From: Citrus sinensis
Lineage: Eukaryota; Streptophyta; Magnoliopsida; Sapindales; Rutaceae
Assembly: GCF_022201045.2 (NCBI RefSeq)
Contig: NC_068563.1
Span: 2,666,001-2,730,000, forward strand
Reading direction: 5' to 3'
DNA length: 64,000 nucleotides
This document shows positions 35,676-46,468 of this stretch, one piece after another. The notes beneath the pieces are model-generated. The model saw only the letters and a list, made by a program, of their open reading frames with translations, made no database searches and was not told the origin of the DNA. A program made the position numbers and the translations under genes. Each line of letters opens with the position of its first letter. Position 1 is the stretch's first letter.

Positions 35676-37090
35676 TATATTGTCTACGTGAGTGTTTGCT
35701 ATAGCTAGTTTATTGATCCTCTACAATTAATGATTCCACTATTTAGTAAAAAATCAAACGTTTATCCAGGTTCCAATGGAAATATTTCTGTTATTTTGCT
35801 TGGAATCAATCTTAGTGGTAATCTAATGTAAATTGGTTGTTTTTGCAGTAACCCAGTAATGGGTTCATGAGCTATCGAATGGAGGAAATTGCTTGGAATC
35901 AGGAAGCAGCGAAATCCAGTAAAACTTTTTGATTTAAATCGAGTAGATGTGCGTATGTTTATCATCCATTACACTACTGGACATGACTGTCTTATTGTTG
36001 TGGCTTTTAGCATGAGTACATACTGTACATTGATTATTTATTGTGGCCGGTTTATCATTTTTCTTTTCTTGTTATTAGATCAGAGTTTCCACTAGTCCAT
36101 GGTTTGATTTTAACTAATATTGATTGTGGAAAACTCATGGCATGAGACGAGTTGATGGCACTCAAAAATGTAGAAACAACAAATTTGAAAGGGCGATAAC
36201 ATGAAAACAGTGAATTTGAGGGGTCAAATAATAAGGTCTACATAAAAGTGATTTTAATTTTACCCTTACCCCTTCTGTGGTCCATTTTAGGCTAAGATGA
36301 TGAAATCTAGATCATCATATTCATAAAAATTATGAAATTCACATACCTCACGAGCACCAATTGGGGTTTGTGATGAAGTGGGTTAATGTTTTTATTATTA
36401 TCACTATTGTTGTCGTTGTTGTTGTAAATGCGTGGAATTTATTGAGAGACAAAAAGCAAAGGATTAGACAGTACTGGGAGTACTGGGGAAGTCAAACTCT
36501 ATCAGAGCCACATGCTTGTGTCACCAAATAAATTAGCTGTGATTAAACAACCGTGATAGCTCATTAAGTTCCTATTTTTGGAAGATTATTATGATTCCCC
36601 CTCAGGAAATCATCAATCATGTTGTCCATTTCAGGCTAAACTAATTCCAGTAGGGACCATTTTAGGCTAAAAATCATCAACCATGTCCTGATCACTTCAT
36701 ATTAAATTTAAATCTGCAGTGATTTAAGATTTCTGTAACATTATTTTTAAACCCTCGTTACATCTCTTCTCATAAAAATTAACCAAACCCAGAGCAATTT
36801 TCGAATGACACCATCATGCTATAGCAGTAACAATAAAAAAACTCTTTTTTCCTGAAATCGGAAAAACGTTTGCTTCGGAAATACTTTTGTAACTTTTATT
36901 TTTAGAGTTCTTGTCTTCCCTCTCTATATCCATCTAGACTTAAAATCGAGGATGGTTTCTATCCACCAAAATGTCATTTTGTTTGTTTTAGGTGTTGTGT
37001 GGTGGTTTGATTCCAGATTGAGAGCTCGGCAAAATTTTGAAATCTGTGTTATCTGTTTTGAAAAAATAAAGAGCAATTTTTCTAATAAGC
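35676..37090. other. Intergenic spacer between cyclase copies 1 and 2
   Basis: Holds the 3' region of copy 1 and about 1 kb of AT-rich DNA. No gene recognised. Confidence 0.55.
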
Positions 37091-38422
37091 ATGGCCAAGA
37101 ACACCAGTAAGGACTCTCCGTTTTTACTAAGCTTCTTCACAGTCACACTCGCCATGGTAGCAAAGACTGCCTACCCGATAACTTCCGATTGCTCACTAAC
37201 CGGAGTCACGCACCGGTTCGGCGAGAGGTTTACGGGAATGGCCGGATTTATAATATTAGCCTTCGACGTGCCGGCGTTTGGCAAGAAGGATGAAATGGGG
37301 TCAGTTTCTATGGCTGGTTGAAAGCATGAACAAGAATAATGCGATTGCTAATATGTCCGAGACGAAGCTCTCAATGCATGCGGGACCTCACGTCGATGCT
37401 CCTGATCACATGTTTGATCATTACTTTGATGTTGATTCTCTTGACTTGGAAGTTTTGAACACTATCAACAAAGTGTTGGCTCCACTGGCAATGGAGTCAC
37501 CCTTAAGTGGCTTGATTGGGTTTGCTCCTCATTTCGAGTCGCAAGAAAGTTGCATTTGTTGGAAGATCATGTGCCTCCCGGTTCGAGCGGGGACTTCTAG
37601 TTTGGGTTGTGATACGGGCTTAAAGGTGCTTTCCACAGTTGGGGCCCTCCCAAGGATATCTCGTGGTTAAGATTAAAAAATAATAATTTTTTAATTACAT
37701 AATTAGCAATTTCAACATTGCTTTAATTGGATTTGTTACATATGTCCGGAACTATTAGTTAATTTTACAAAAGATAAGAACATTCTCAATTAATTAGTTA
37801 ATTTTTTGTTCCATAAAAAAAAAATGACATCTAACTTCAGACCCAGACACCTAAAGTTTGCTCAATAAACAGTTAAAAAAACTCATTATTTTAAAACGAA
37901 TAGTTAAAATACTCATTAAGCCTTAGAGTGAACTGCAAGCGAGTTAAAGATAGTTGTTAAAAGTACAAGTATAGAGATGACAGAAATACCTGTAACTCTT
38001 GCCTAATTTGGATCAGGTATGGGCCTAGGAAATGCATTGAAATGAAATCGAGTCTATTTTTAACTGAGCCTAAGCCTCAAAAAACATTTTCAGATTTGGG
38101 TTCAGGGATTTCGTAGGACCCAACCCAAAATAAGTTTTAAAATTTTAAAATATGACCAACTGAAAGTCGCTTTCCCATTTCTACACATAATTAACCTGTG
38201 TTACACATAAATTTTTTTGAATACATTGCCCAATTCTCCCGCTTCTTCTCATCAATGGCGGAAGCAACTAAGAAGTAAGAAGTACTTTTTTCAAGAAATC
38301 ATTCTTGTGGAAGCTCTTAAGCTTGACGATTGATCCAGCAGGATTTTATTCAATCCACTGCTTAACCATAAGGTTGCCTGGCGCTCAAGGATTACCAATT
38401 AGGTGCATTCGCATTAAATGGT
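37091..38422 (+). pseudogene. Decayed cyclase-like gene, copy 2
   Basis: The start MAKNTSKDS matches the leader of copies 1 and 3. Exon 1 homology then needs a change of frame around 37280-37315. The metal-binding motif is altered from [11 protein letters not shown] to [11 protein letters not shown]. Exon 1 homology stops at DLEVLN and a SINE-like insert follows. A degenerate exon 2 is recognisable at about 37744-37786 (ACTATTAGTTAATTTTAC against ACTATTAGTTGATGTTCC in copy 3). Exons 3-5 are missing. A frameshifted exon 6 remains at about 38297-38422 (AATCATTCTTGTGGAAG ... CTTAACCATAAGGTTGCC). It cannot encode a working family member. Confidence 0.85.
37463..37690 (+). mobile_element. SINE-like retroposon inside cyclase copy 2
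   Basis: Begins near TTGGCTCCACTGGCAATGG and carries a box A-like TGGCTTGATTGG (37508) and a box B-like GGTTCGAGC (37580). It ends TCTCGTGGTTAAG followed by an A-rich tail. It sits between the end of exon 1 homology and the degenerate exon 2, that is in or at the edge of the former intron 1. The box spacing (about 70 bp) is wide for a SINE, so the class is uncertain. No clear target duplication. Confidence 0.45.
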
Positions 38423-40031
38423 GCATTTTAATTTCTGAAAAAGTTTTCCCAATTCCAACAAATTTTCCCCTTGCTTTTGGATTTCAAAATTGCTCGAATC
38501 AGATCCTTTCGATTTCTATATCGAAAATTTACTTACGAAGTTTTTTCCAACTTATTGATTGGTATTAACCCTAGATCCGTGCCCCTGAGAAAGGAATAAA
38601 TACTTTATACTCGAGCTCCATCCTGTACTAGTTCCATTACCCCCCCAAAAAAACTTGAGGAAGGGAGTTTAAATTTCACTTAAAAGGTGCTTTAGAAGTT
38701 TGATAATGGACCATGCTCATATGGAGCAGCGGTGGTTTTAGTACGTACATACCATGTGATTGTAATTAATCTTGATGTTAGGGATAATTATAGTGTTAAC
38801 AAGTACTTGGGCATTAATTATAGACTAATATATGTAATCAATAACGGTCTTTTGATCATTTTTTTTTCTATTCCACAAGTCAAAATTGATCCAATCAAAT
38901 ATTAAATATACCAATATTTTTTTCATTCAGGCGGCTGATAAAGGGGATTAGATGGCTGTTAGGTTAAATAAGAAAAAAATATTTCAATAATTTAAGTATC
39001 ACCTAAAATATGACAAGATCAGAATTTACAAGGAATTTTAGTTTTAGTGGCTGTTCATATATCATGTTTTTGTTAACTATATCATAAAATTATGGGATAT
39101 TAAAATATAATAATAATCTAGTGCGAGCAGTCACGGATCTTATGATGCGCGACTGCACACCGTTAAATTATCATTAGTGGGGCTATGTTGTGAAGCTTAT
39201 AATCCCACCAATAATAATCTAACATGTGTGCAATTGCACGCTAGATCATTTTTTTTAGTATATTAAATCCTTTTTTTTTTGTATTTAACGCAATTACATT
39301 CCTAAGGTTCAAGCCGAAAACCTTGATTAAAATAGAACAATCTCTTACCAGTTGATTTATGCACTTGTTAGTATCGCACACTAGATCATTATTCTATTGA
39401 AATGATGAAATTTTTTTGACATATTAAAAAAATAGATAACAAACAAAATTAGAACACACAAAAAATTAAAAGCATTCACTGCAAGTGGGCTAATTTAGTC
39501 AACAATGTACTTTATTTTTTTATTTCCAAAGGGGAAAAAAACAATGTACAATTTTTTTAGACCAGAACAAAATATATCACGACTATTTTTCGAATTCTTT
39601 AACGTTGTCTCTAAAATATAGTATTATTTTCTCACAAAGTTACAAGGAACATTTCTCACGTAACTCTAAATCAATCACATGAGGCAAATAGGAATTCGTG
39701 GATTATTCTTAAATTATCTCCATCTTTATTTAAAAGCCTCTCCACGTGTCTTCACATACAAAACAAACAAACAATTTTCTACTAACTTGGGCACAGTAAA
39801 ATTATCATAATATTAATAAATTTTAATCGTTTAACCATCAACTAACCTAAGCTGCAGGTACACCTAAGAATTCCTGATAAAGGTTCTTTCTAAATTCTAT
39901 TTAAGTTCTTTCTAAACACTCTGTATCAAACATAGGCTCAACACGATCCTTCAGCACTTGTCGTGATCAAACTTATTGCGTGCAACAAATTAAGCTGAGA
40001 TACAAATAAAAAATAAAAAGTCCTCGGCTGC
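38423..40031. other. Intergenic spacer before cyclase copy 3
   Basis: AT-rich; contains one SINE copy (39243-39375). No gene recognised. Confidence 0.5.
39243..39375 (-). mobile_element. Au-like SINE, 5' part (minus strand)
   Basis: On the minus strand it starts near AACAAGTGCATAAATCAACT and has a box A-like CAACTGGTAAGAG and a box B-like GGCTTGAACCT about 30 bp further on, followed by TTAGGAATGTAATTGCG. It aligns with the copy at 43600-43797 and is cut off by an A-rich tract. Confidence 0.5.
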
Positions 40032-40400
40032 TAGGGTTTGCAGTGAGACTAGGTGGGATAAAATTTATCAATTTTAATTCCGTCTCGTATATGTAAGTGA
40101 GATGAAAAAACGTTTCATTCTTGTCTTTATATTTTTGTTAGGATAAAAATATATCTTGATTCCGTCTCAAAAGAAACGAAATCCTACGAGATCCCATTCC
40201 AATAAAAAAAAATTTTATTCTTAATCGGTAATAAGATGGGATAGAGCGAAATTTATCAAAATCACTCCCGTCTCATATATGCAAGTGAAATAAAAAAAAT
40301 CTCATTTTTGCCTTTAAACTTTTTATGAGATAAAAATATTTCTAAATTCTGTCTCAAATGAGATGGATCCCGCCCCGTCAAAGAAAAATTGACATCCCTA
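40032..40400. mobile_element. Short hAT-like element with internal tandem duplication
   Basis: Left terminus TAGGGTTTGCAG and the reverse complement of the right terminus TAGGGATGTCAA form short inverted repeats of hAT style. They are flanked by TCGGCTGC (40024-40031) and TAGGCTGC (40401-40408), a 7-of-8 target duplication. The interior is two diverged direct copies of a roughly 170-bp unit, each with a GTGGGATAAAATTTATCAA-like start and a CCGTCTCRTATATG core. Confidence 0.6.
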
Positions 40401-40549
40401 TAGGCTGCGCATACCTCATCTTTCACAATCTTATCGTCTCAAAATAAAATTAAATTCATGCACGCACCTTTGTAACCAACATAAATTCTCTTCACATGAT
40501 CACATCTCATTTCTCACAGATTAATTAAAAATAAATAATATCCATAAGC

Positions 40550-42486
40550 ATGGCCAAAACTACTATAATCAACTTTCAGTTCTTGTTGCCATTCGTAATC
40601 TTCACTTTACTTGCACTCACTGTTGCAGCAAACGACGAAGCTTACCCCACAACTACTACTGCACCCGATTGCTCGCTGTCCGAGGAGCTCCTGATCAAGC
40701 CGGTCCGGCGAGAGGTGTACGGTGGCGGCCGGATATTTGACATCACCCACCAGGTCACGGTTGACCTGCCGTCGTATGACACCGAGGGCGGGCGGCTCGG
40801 GCAGTTTTTAAGGCTGCCCGTTAGCATGAAGAACGGGTCCTTCTGTAACATATCGGAGATGAAGTTCACGACGCATACGGGAACCCACGTCGACGCTCCT
40901 GGCCACTTCTTTGATCACTACTTCGATGCTGGCTTTGATGCTGATTCTCTTGACTTGGATGTCTTAAACGGTCAGTTTTATATATGTTCGTAATTAACTT
41001 TTATCCAGTTCTAATGGAATTTCATAAATTTGTTGCTTGATGATATTTTGGTTTAATTGGTTATTAATTTGATCGGTGACTATGGTTGCTTGTTTGTCAC
41101 ATAGGTCCTGGACTATTAGTTGATGTTCCACGAGATAAGAACTTAACTGGTATGTGTGTTCTTTAATTTAATACCCTTTTTGCGTTTGTTAATGGAAGTT
41201 TAAATTTTTTTACACTTTTCCATATGATTGCAGGTAACCTCAGCTAGTATGTAGATGCAATTAACTAGTTAATAATTTGTAATAAACTTTGTTTCTCTTG
41301 CAGCTGAGGTCTTGGAGTCCTTGAATATTCCCAAGGGGGTACGCCGTGTACTTTTCAGAACGCTAAACACAGACAGGTAAATATATTAATTCACGTAAAT
41401 TTTATTGCCATTACTGTGCGGATCGTCTCAGTATTGCATTTAGTGACTTGGAATCGAAAGCTGATTTAATTGTCGATTATATAGGGCAAGGTTATCAATC
41501 TAATGTTACATACCCTGTTTCAAAATGAGTTGCCGGTTTAGTAAACTTGTGGGTTCCTGTAATTAGTTTTATTATTGGAACTGGAAGAGAGTCTGGATGA
41601 AATGGCGTTGCTTGAACCCTCATACTAGACATTCATTAATCAGAATTTTCAAAGAAATCACAATGCGTGCTTTAACTTGTGATTCATTTTTCAGGCAGCT
41701 TATGTTCAAAAAGTTTGACACAAGCTATGTGGGATTTATGGCAGATGGGGCAAAATGGTTGGTTGAAAACACTGATATCAAACTTGTTGGTAAGACAAAA
41801 AATTTCTCAGTAGTTCAAATTTTCTTCTGTTACCGTCGGGTGAATCCTTTAAAATTTTCATGAAGCTGAAATGATTTGTTCAAAAACATGTATTGTTGGA
41901 ATATGCAGGAGTTGATTACTTGTCTGTTGCTGCCTTTGATGACATTATTTCAGCTCATCATGAACTTCTAAGAAACAGGGTAAGAAAATCATTTTAAATT
42001 TGATGCCTTAATTAAGCTTCATTCATCCAGATGAATGTGATGACAAAAGCTTTGTAACATGATGCAGTGTGTTTTAAGGGTATGTTTAGCTTTGAGAATT
42101 TATAGCTTATAGTTATAGTCCACAACTACTGCAAAATGGAAATCATTAACTGCCAAAATAAAAACAGGCATTTTGCAAATATTTCAGGTGTACTTCAAAA
42201 GTAAGCGTTAAAAACACAACACTCACTAACAAAATTGTTCTTGAGTCTACAAAAGGAAAGCAGAGTTTTGTATGATGTTTGTTTTAATTCGATGGGAAAA
42301 TTTAGGGTGAATTTCTCATGAGTTCTCAGCACTAGCTAACACTAGTACTACCTTCTTCAGGAAATCATCCCAGTTGAAGGCCTTAAACTTGACCATGTCC
42401 CAGCAGGATTATATTCAATCCATTGCTTGCCTCTAAGAATGGTTGGTGCTGAGGGATCACCAGTAAGATGCATCCTCATCAAATGA
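40550..42486 (+). CDS. Cyclase / kynurenine formamidase-like protein, copy 3
   Basis: Six exons with the same phases as copy 1: 40550-40970, 41105-41149, 41304-41376, 41695-41789, 41909-41979 and 42361-42486, closing to 276 residues. It has a signal peptide (about 1-27), [14 protein letters not shown], the intact metal-binding motif [11 protein letters not shown] at 109-119 with FDHYFDAG after it, and a C-terminus [11 protein letters not shown] ... [13 protein letters not shown]. Exon 4 is one codon shorter than in copy 1. It looks functional and arose by tandem duplication with its neighbours. The substrate is unknown; the family link to kynurenine formamidase is by motif. Confidence 0.92.
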
Positions 42487-44105
42487 GAACATCAGTTTTC
42501 CCATGTGAGTTTGTACTTCAATTGAATTTAAAGTATTAATATATCACTTGATGCATATATATGTATACACATATGAAGGCTTTTGTTTTCAACAATTCCG
42601 CTATAAAGTTATATATCTCCCCTGTTCCTTATCTTTCTTTCGTCAGTGTAATTGATATGGAAATAATTTAACGAGAACATGCTTCTAGGATCAGTTGAGC
42701 ATGTGGTAAATAATGTAAACTGAATTTTTTATTGCAGGAAACAATGAATGAGATAATGATAAGTAAAGTCAAGACCATATACTTATTATATGCATCAGAA
42801 GAGATATTGCAGTGTGCTTATGCATAGCTTCGTTATGGATAAGACATTATGCTTTTTTTTTTTTTTCACATAAGGTTTAATTTTCTTGTTGCGGTAAGCT
42901 TGGAGACATTGGGAAATTGGATTGCTGTACTTTGATGTAGCATTTGTAAACCTGTTTTAGGCCTTATTTGATATTAAGGTGGTAGTATGAGTATCAGATA
43001 AGGATATTTCTAAAAATAAGTGTCTTTTTGTATTTTTGAGGCTGTATACATTTCTAAAAATAAGAGTCTTTTTGTTTATCTGAGGCTGTAGACTTAACGT
43101 GAAATATCTTATAGTATGCTCAATTACTCATAGATGGGCACTGAGTTGAACAAGTCTGCACATAAGTCAAAACCCACACCTAAACAACTAAAATCTGTTG
43201 AAATTCTTGTGAGCATCTTCTCTCTTTATGCTCCTGGATTTTAAACATTCATTAGGACATGCATATCTATAATTTCATGCCAAAAAGGGTCGGCATTTCC
43301 TATTCAAAAAATTGCTTGACTCAGTAAAATTCTGATCATTTCTCATTTGGATCGTACAATAAAGATGATTCTTTGTTTCTTTCCTCTTATATGCAATGCG
43401 CCTTCTCAATTAAGGATAGCTACTAATCTAAGTAGTAAAATCTCTTGAAGCAGTAATTTCATCGGCGGAGACTGCAGAGGAACTTAATTAGCTTCTTTAA
43501 TTTGATGTTATTGCTACACAATAACCGTATTTCTAAAGGAAAGTTGCTAAAAATATTTCGTAACCACTTTTATCTTTAATTACTTAAGAATTTTTTTTTA
43601 TTAAACTATCTGGTATGCGAATACTAAATTGGATCCCGATTAATTTAGATTCGAGCTGGGTATGACCAGTAGGGTGGCAAAGTTCTTCTAATAAATATTT
43701 AATACAGCTGCATTCCCAAACCTCAAACCGATGACCTTACTTAAATTAGAATAACCTTATGCCAGCTAATCTACGCGCTTGTTGGTTAATTAATTAAGAA
43801 GTTATTTGAGCTAATCTTACACATTGTTGTTTGATGAAAACTATATGATCTTTTGTAATTGACTCTTAACCCAACTTTAAAGTTATAATTAACAAAAGTT
43901 CATCCACTTTCGCTAATTGATAACTATTTCTTTTATTTTACAGTAATTATAACTTTTAAGTCAAATTGTCCTAAATGAAGCCTTTAACTAATTAGTTTCC
44001 AATCGTAATCGCTTATTTATTTATTTAATTAGTTTCACATTTCAGTTGTGAGCGTGTGAGTTTTATAGGAGAGAATAATTGAAAAAACGCGTGTTTCTAT
44101 CTTTC
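42487..44105. other. Intergenic spacer before cyclase copy 4
   Basis: 3' region of copy 3, then AT-rich DNA with one SINE (43600-43797). No gene recognised. Confidence 0.5.
43600..43797 (-). mobile_element. Au-like SINE (minus strand), the fullest copy here
   Basis: On the minus strand: start near AACAAGCGCGTAGATTAGCT, box A-like TTAGCTGGCATAAGG (around 43768-43754), box B-like GGTTTGAGGTTTGG (43729-43716), then AGCTCGAATCTAAATTAATC and a T/A-rich end. Order, spacing and 3' style agree with plant Au SINEs, though I cannot confirm the family. Confidence 0.55.
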
Positions 44106-44126
44106 TTTTCAAACCAAACATCAAAC

Positions 44127-44632
44127 ATGAACAAAATTTTGCTCATGGCAATACGATGCACGAGGGTCTTGTTAACAACTAGCCGGCCTTTAGCTGCCGA
44201 CGGGGTCCCGGAACGGAGCGAGGCGTATGCTAATGGAAGAATGTTTGATATTAGCCATAGGGTCACCAAGGACTTGTCTTCATGGGACTCTTAAGGATGG
44301 GCTAGGCCAGTTCTTATTTCCCCTGGCAAGCATAAAGAATGGCTCTGATGTTAATGCTTCTGAAACGAAAATGTCTGTGCGCACTGGCACGCATGTCAAT
44401 GCGCCGAGCCACATGTTTTATAATTATTCTAATGCTGGGTTTGATGCTGATTCTCTTGATCTTCAAGTGCTTAATGGTAACCCGAAATCATGTCCTTTTT
44501 TCTTTTTTTTTTGAATTCTCTAAAATTTTTTATTGTACATATTTGTGTTGGTGACTGCATATGTACATGTTTTTGTTGCTGCAGGTCCTGCTTTGTTAGT
44601 TGATGTTCCAATAAGGGATAGGAACATTACTG
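44127..44632 (+). pseudogene. Truncated cyclase-like gene, copy 4
   Basis: Exon 1 begins MNKILLMAIRC, with a frame change near DLSSWDS/GTLKDGLGQFL (about 44280-44295). The metal-binding motif has become VRTGTHVNAPSH, losing the first His, the Asp and the Gly. Exon 2 (44585-44632, GPALLVDVP...RDRNIT) keeps its splice sites and is one codon longer than in copies 1 and 3. No exon 3-6 homology follows; about 100 bp downstream the sequence becomes an antisense fragment of an unrelated gene. Non-functional in the known role. Confidence 0.8.
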
Positions 44633-44739
44633 GTAAGTGTATTCTGTTGGAATTCTTTTTGCTTGATTCCAGCATATTGCTTAATTTCCTGAAAAATCTA
44701 CTTATAATTGTACTATTACAATTTTTCCCTCTTAATTTT

Positions 44740-44979
44740 TTATATGACAATGTCTGCAGAGCAAACAGGCTTGCAAGATGGGCAATGAACCGTGCACTGA
44801 TCAGGGCAAAACTTGGGGCAAACATACACTAAATTGTAGCATTGCTTGTATCTAATGTCCTTGCAAGTTGCTTGGCTTGGGTTCTTTGCAATTCCAGGTG
44901 GAGTTCTTGCTGCTTCTCCTGCTGGTAACATCGTCATCAGGAGAATTGGCACAAGAAAGTTTAGCTTAAAGTGAGCCAT
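44740..44979 (-). CDS. Small secreted Cys-rich protein or N-terminal fragment of a root-cap-like gene
   Basis: From the ATG at 44979 it reads 79 residues: a signal peptide (MAHFKLNFLVPILLM...GEAA), then a Cys-rich module with eight cysteines (CKDIRYKQCYNLVYVCPKFC then CTVHCPSCKPVC). This module resembles the N-terminus of the plant root-cap / LEA-like secreted family (CY...CPxxCPxxCxVxCxxCxPxC). The usual large C-terminal domain is absent: the frame stops seven residues after the last Cys. A longer frame starts at 45078. It may be a truncated gene brought next to cyclase copy 4 by rearrangement, or a real short peptide gene. Confidence in the family is moderate, in expression low. Confidence 0.45.
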   Translation of the reverse strand: MAHFKLNFLVPILLMTMLPAGEAARTPPGIAKNPSQATCKDIRYKQCYNLVYVCPKFCPDQCTVHCPSCKPVCSADIVI

Positions 44980-45604
44980 TGGGATCAGCAAGTTTCTGGA
45001 GAAACCCTTGAATAGTATTATTTTGGTTCTTAAGGATCCTGCTATATGTAATCTGTGAGTGATGCATGTCATGGCCAATGGCCCCTTTTATAGATGTCCA
45101 AAACGAGAAATATGATGGCCCATGTGCCTAATATTTCGGATCAAGGCTTGTGAAATGAATGTTCTTTGGGAAGTCATCTTTCACATGGCACTGCGTTGCT
45201 TCTGTTGCTTTCAACGCGAACATGAACATGGCAATATGCCAATACGGCATATCTTAACCAACACTTACTACAAAATGTTACTTTCCTCCATCTAAAATAA
45301 TAAATTTGTTCCCATTATTTGGAAGACAGAATGATCAGAATGAACAATATGATCAGCCTAATAGTTAACCAGCTCTCATGTTTCAGTAGTGTCTAATATA
45401 CTAAGCATTATTAGCCTAATAGTTCAACTTTACAGCCATGCATTCACATTTGCAGCACCGGCCAGTATAGATACACAGCCTCGTCTTCTTGTTCGAGAAT
45501 CTCATATTTTATTCAAGCTGGGCCATGTTCATAACGTTGTAACAGTGAAAAAAATAATTTATAATATTGGGAAATTAAAGTATGGAATCTTGAATCAGAA
45601 GCAG

Positions 45605-45700
45605 GGGAAATTTACAAAACAAGCCAAAAAAATAAGGCATTTTTCAACTTTAACCCCTCAAACTTTTTTCTTTCAACATTAGTCAAATCATCAAATTGTG
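45605..45700 (+). repeat. Left terminal inverted repeat of the large MULE
   Basis: Pairs with 52540-52635 in inverted orientation. Shared blocks are GGGAAATTTACAAAA, AGCCAAAAAA, CATTTTTCAACTTTAACCCC in the left against TATTTTTCAACTTTAACCCC in the right, then CTCAAACTTTTTTCT. Confidence 0.9.
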
Positions 45701-46029
45701 GACGAAATTACCCTCCTCATTCTCACGTTTCCCTCAAGCAAATTCCTTCCTCTCTTACCAAAATCTCATCACCGGAAGTTCTATAGATTGTCGGCGGCGG
45801 CGTAGATCAGCAGCGGAGGAAGTTGTTGGCACTTGAAAGAAGCTAAATCACGTTGAAAATCTTCGGAGATCTCCCAAATCAAAGAAAAAAATTGAAACCC
45901 TAGGTGAGTTGTTATTGCCATTTTTCTTGTTGTTGTTGTTTGGGATGTTGTTGTTGTTGGTGGTGTTTTAATGGCGATGGTGGGTGAGATGCATGTGGGA
46001 AAGGGAAGAGAAGAGAAAGGGAAGGGGAA

Positions 46030-46400
46030 GCATAACTCGCTCGCGCGAGGGCGTGGCGTCGCGCGCGGCGTGTGCACCTCGCGCGCGACATGCGCCTATC
46101 GCACGCAAGATGCGCGCGGCGTGCGCACCTCGCCTGCGCGAGATGGGCGTGCAGCGCGCATCTCGCGTGCGACAGGCGCTGCGTCGCACGCGAGATGCGC
46201 ACGTTGCGCCCATCTCGCGCGCGAGGCCGAGCCCTCGCTCGAGCGAGTTGGTGTAGGCTCGCGCGAGAGAAGCCAAGCGCGCGCGAGTTGCGTGCAGGCA
46301 AGCAGCGCGCTTGGCTTCCCTCGCGCGAGCCTGTCGCACCAAGAGGCAGCACCTCTTGGTGCGACGGGAACTCCATCGCACCAAGAGGCAGTGCGCAGTG
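46030..46400. repeat. GC-rich, CpG-dense array of self-complementary units (left)
   Basis: About 370 bp of degenerate units built from GCGCGAG, GCGCATCTCGC, GCGACAGGCGC and CACCTCGCGC. Many neighbouring units are reverse complements of one another, so the array can fold into alternative hairpins. The end holds larger complementary blocks around CACCAAGAGGCAGCACCTCT. It is far more GC-rich than anything else in the window. It lies between the left inverted repeat and the start of the Ulp1-like gene at 46469. Confidence 0.85.
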
Positions 46401-46468
46401 TTGCCTTAATTTTTTTTCTTTTGTTCATAATTTTTTAATGTGTGATACTTTTAACTTGTACCAGATAA

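Noticed and set aside
36170-36480. Possible repeat element in the cyclase spacer
   Set aside because: Some AT-rich words recur but no inverted ends, tail or target duplication could be found.
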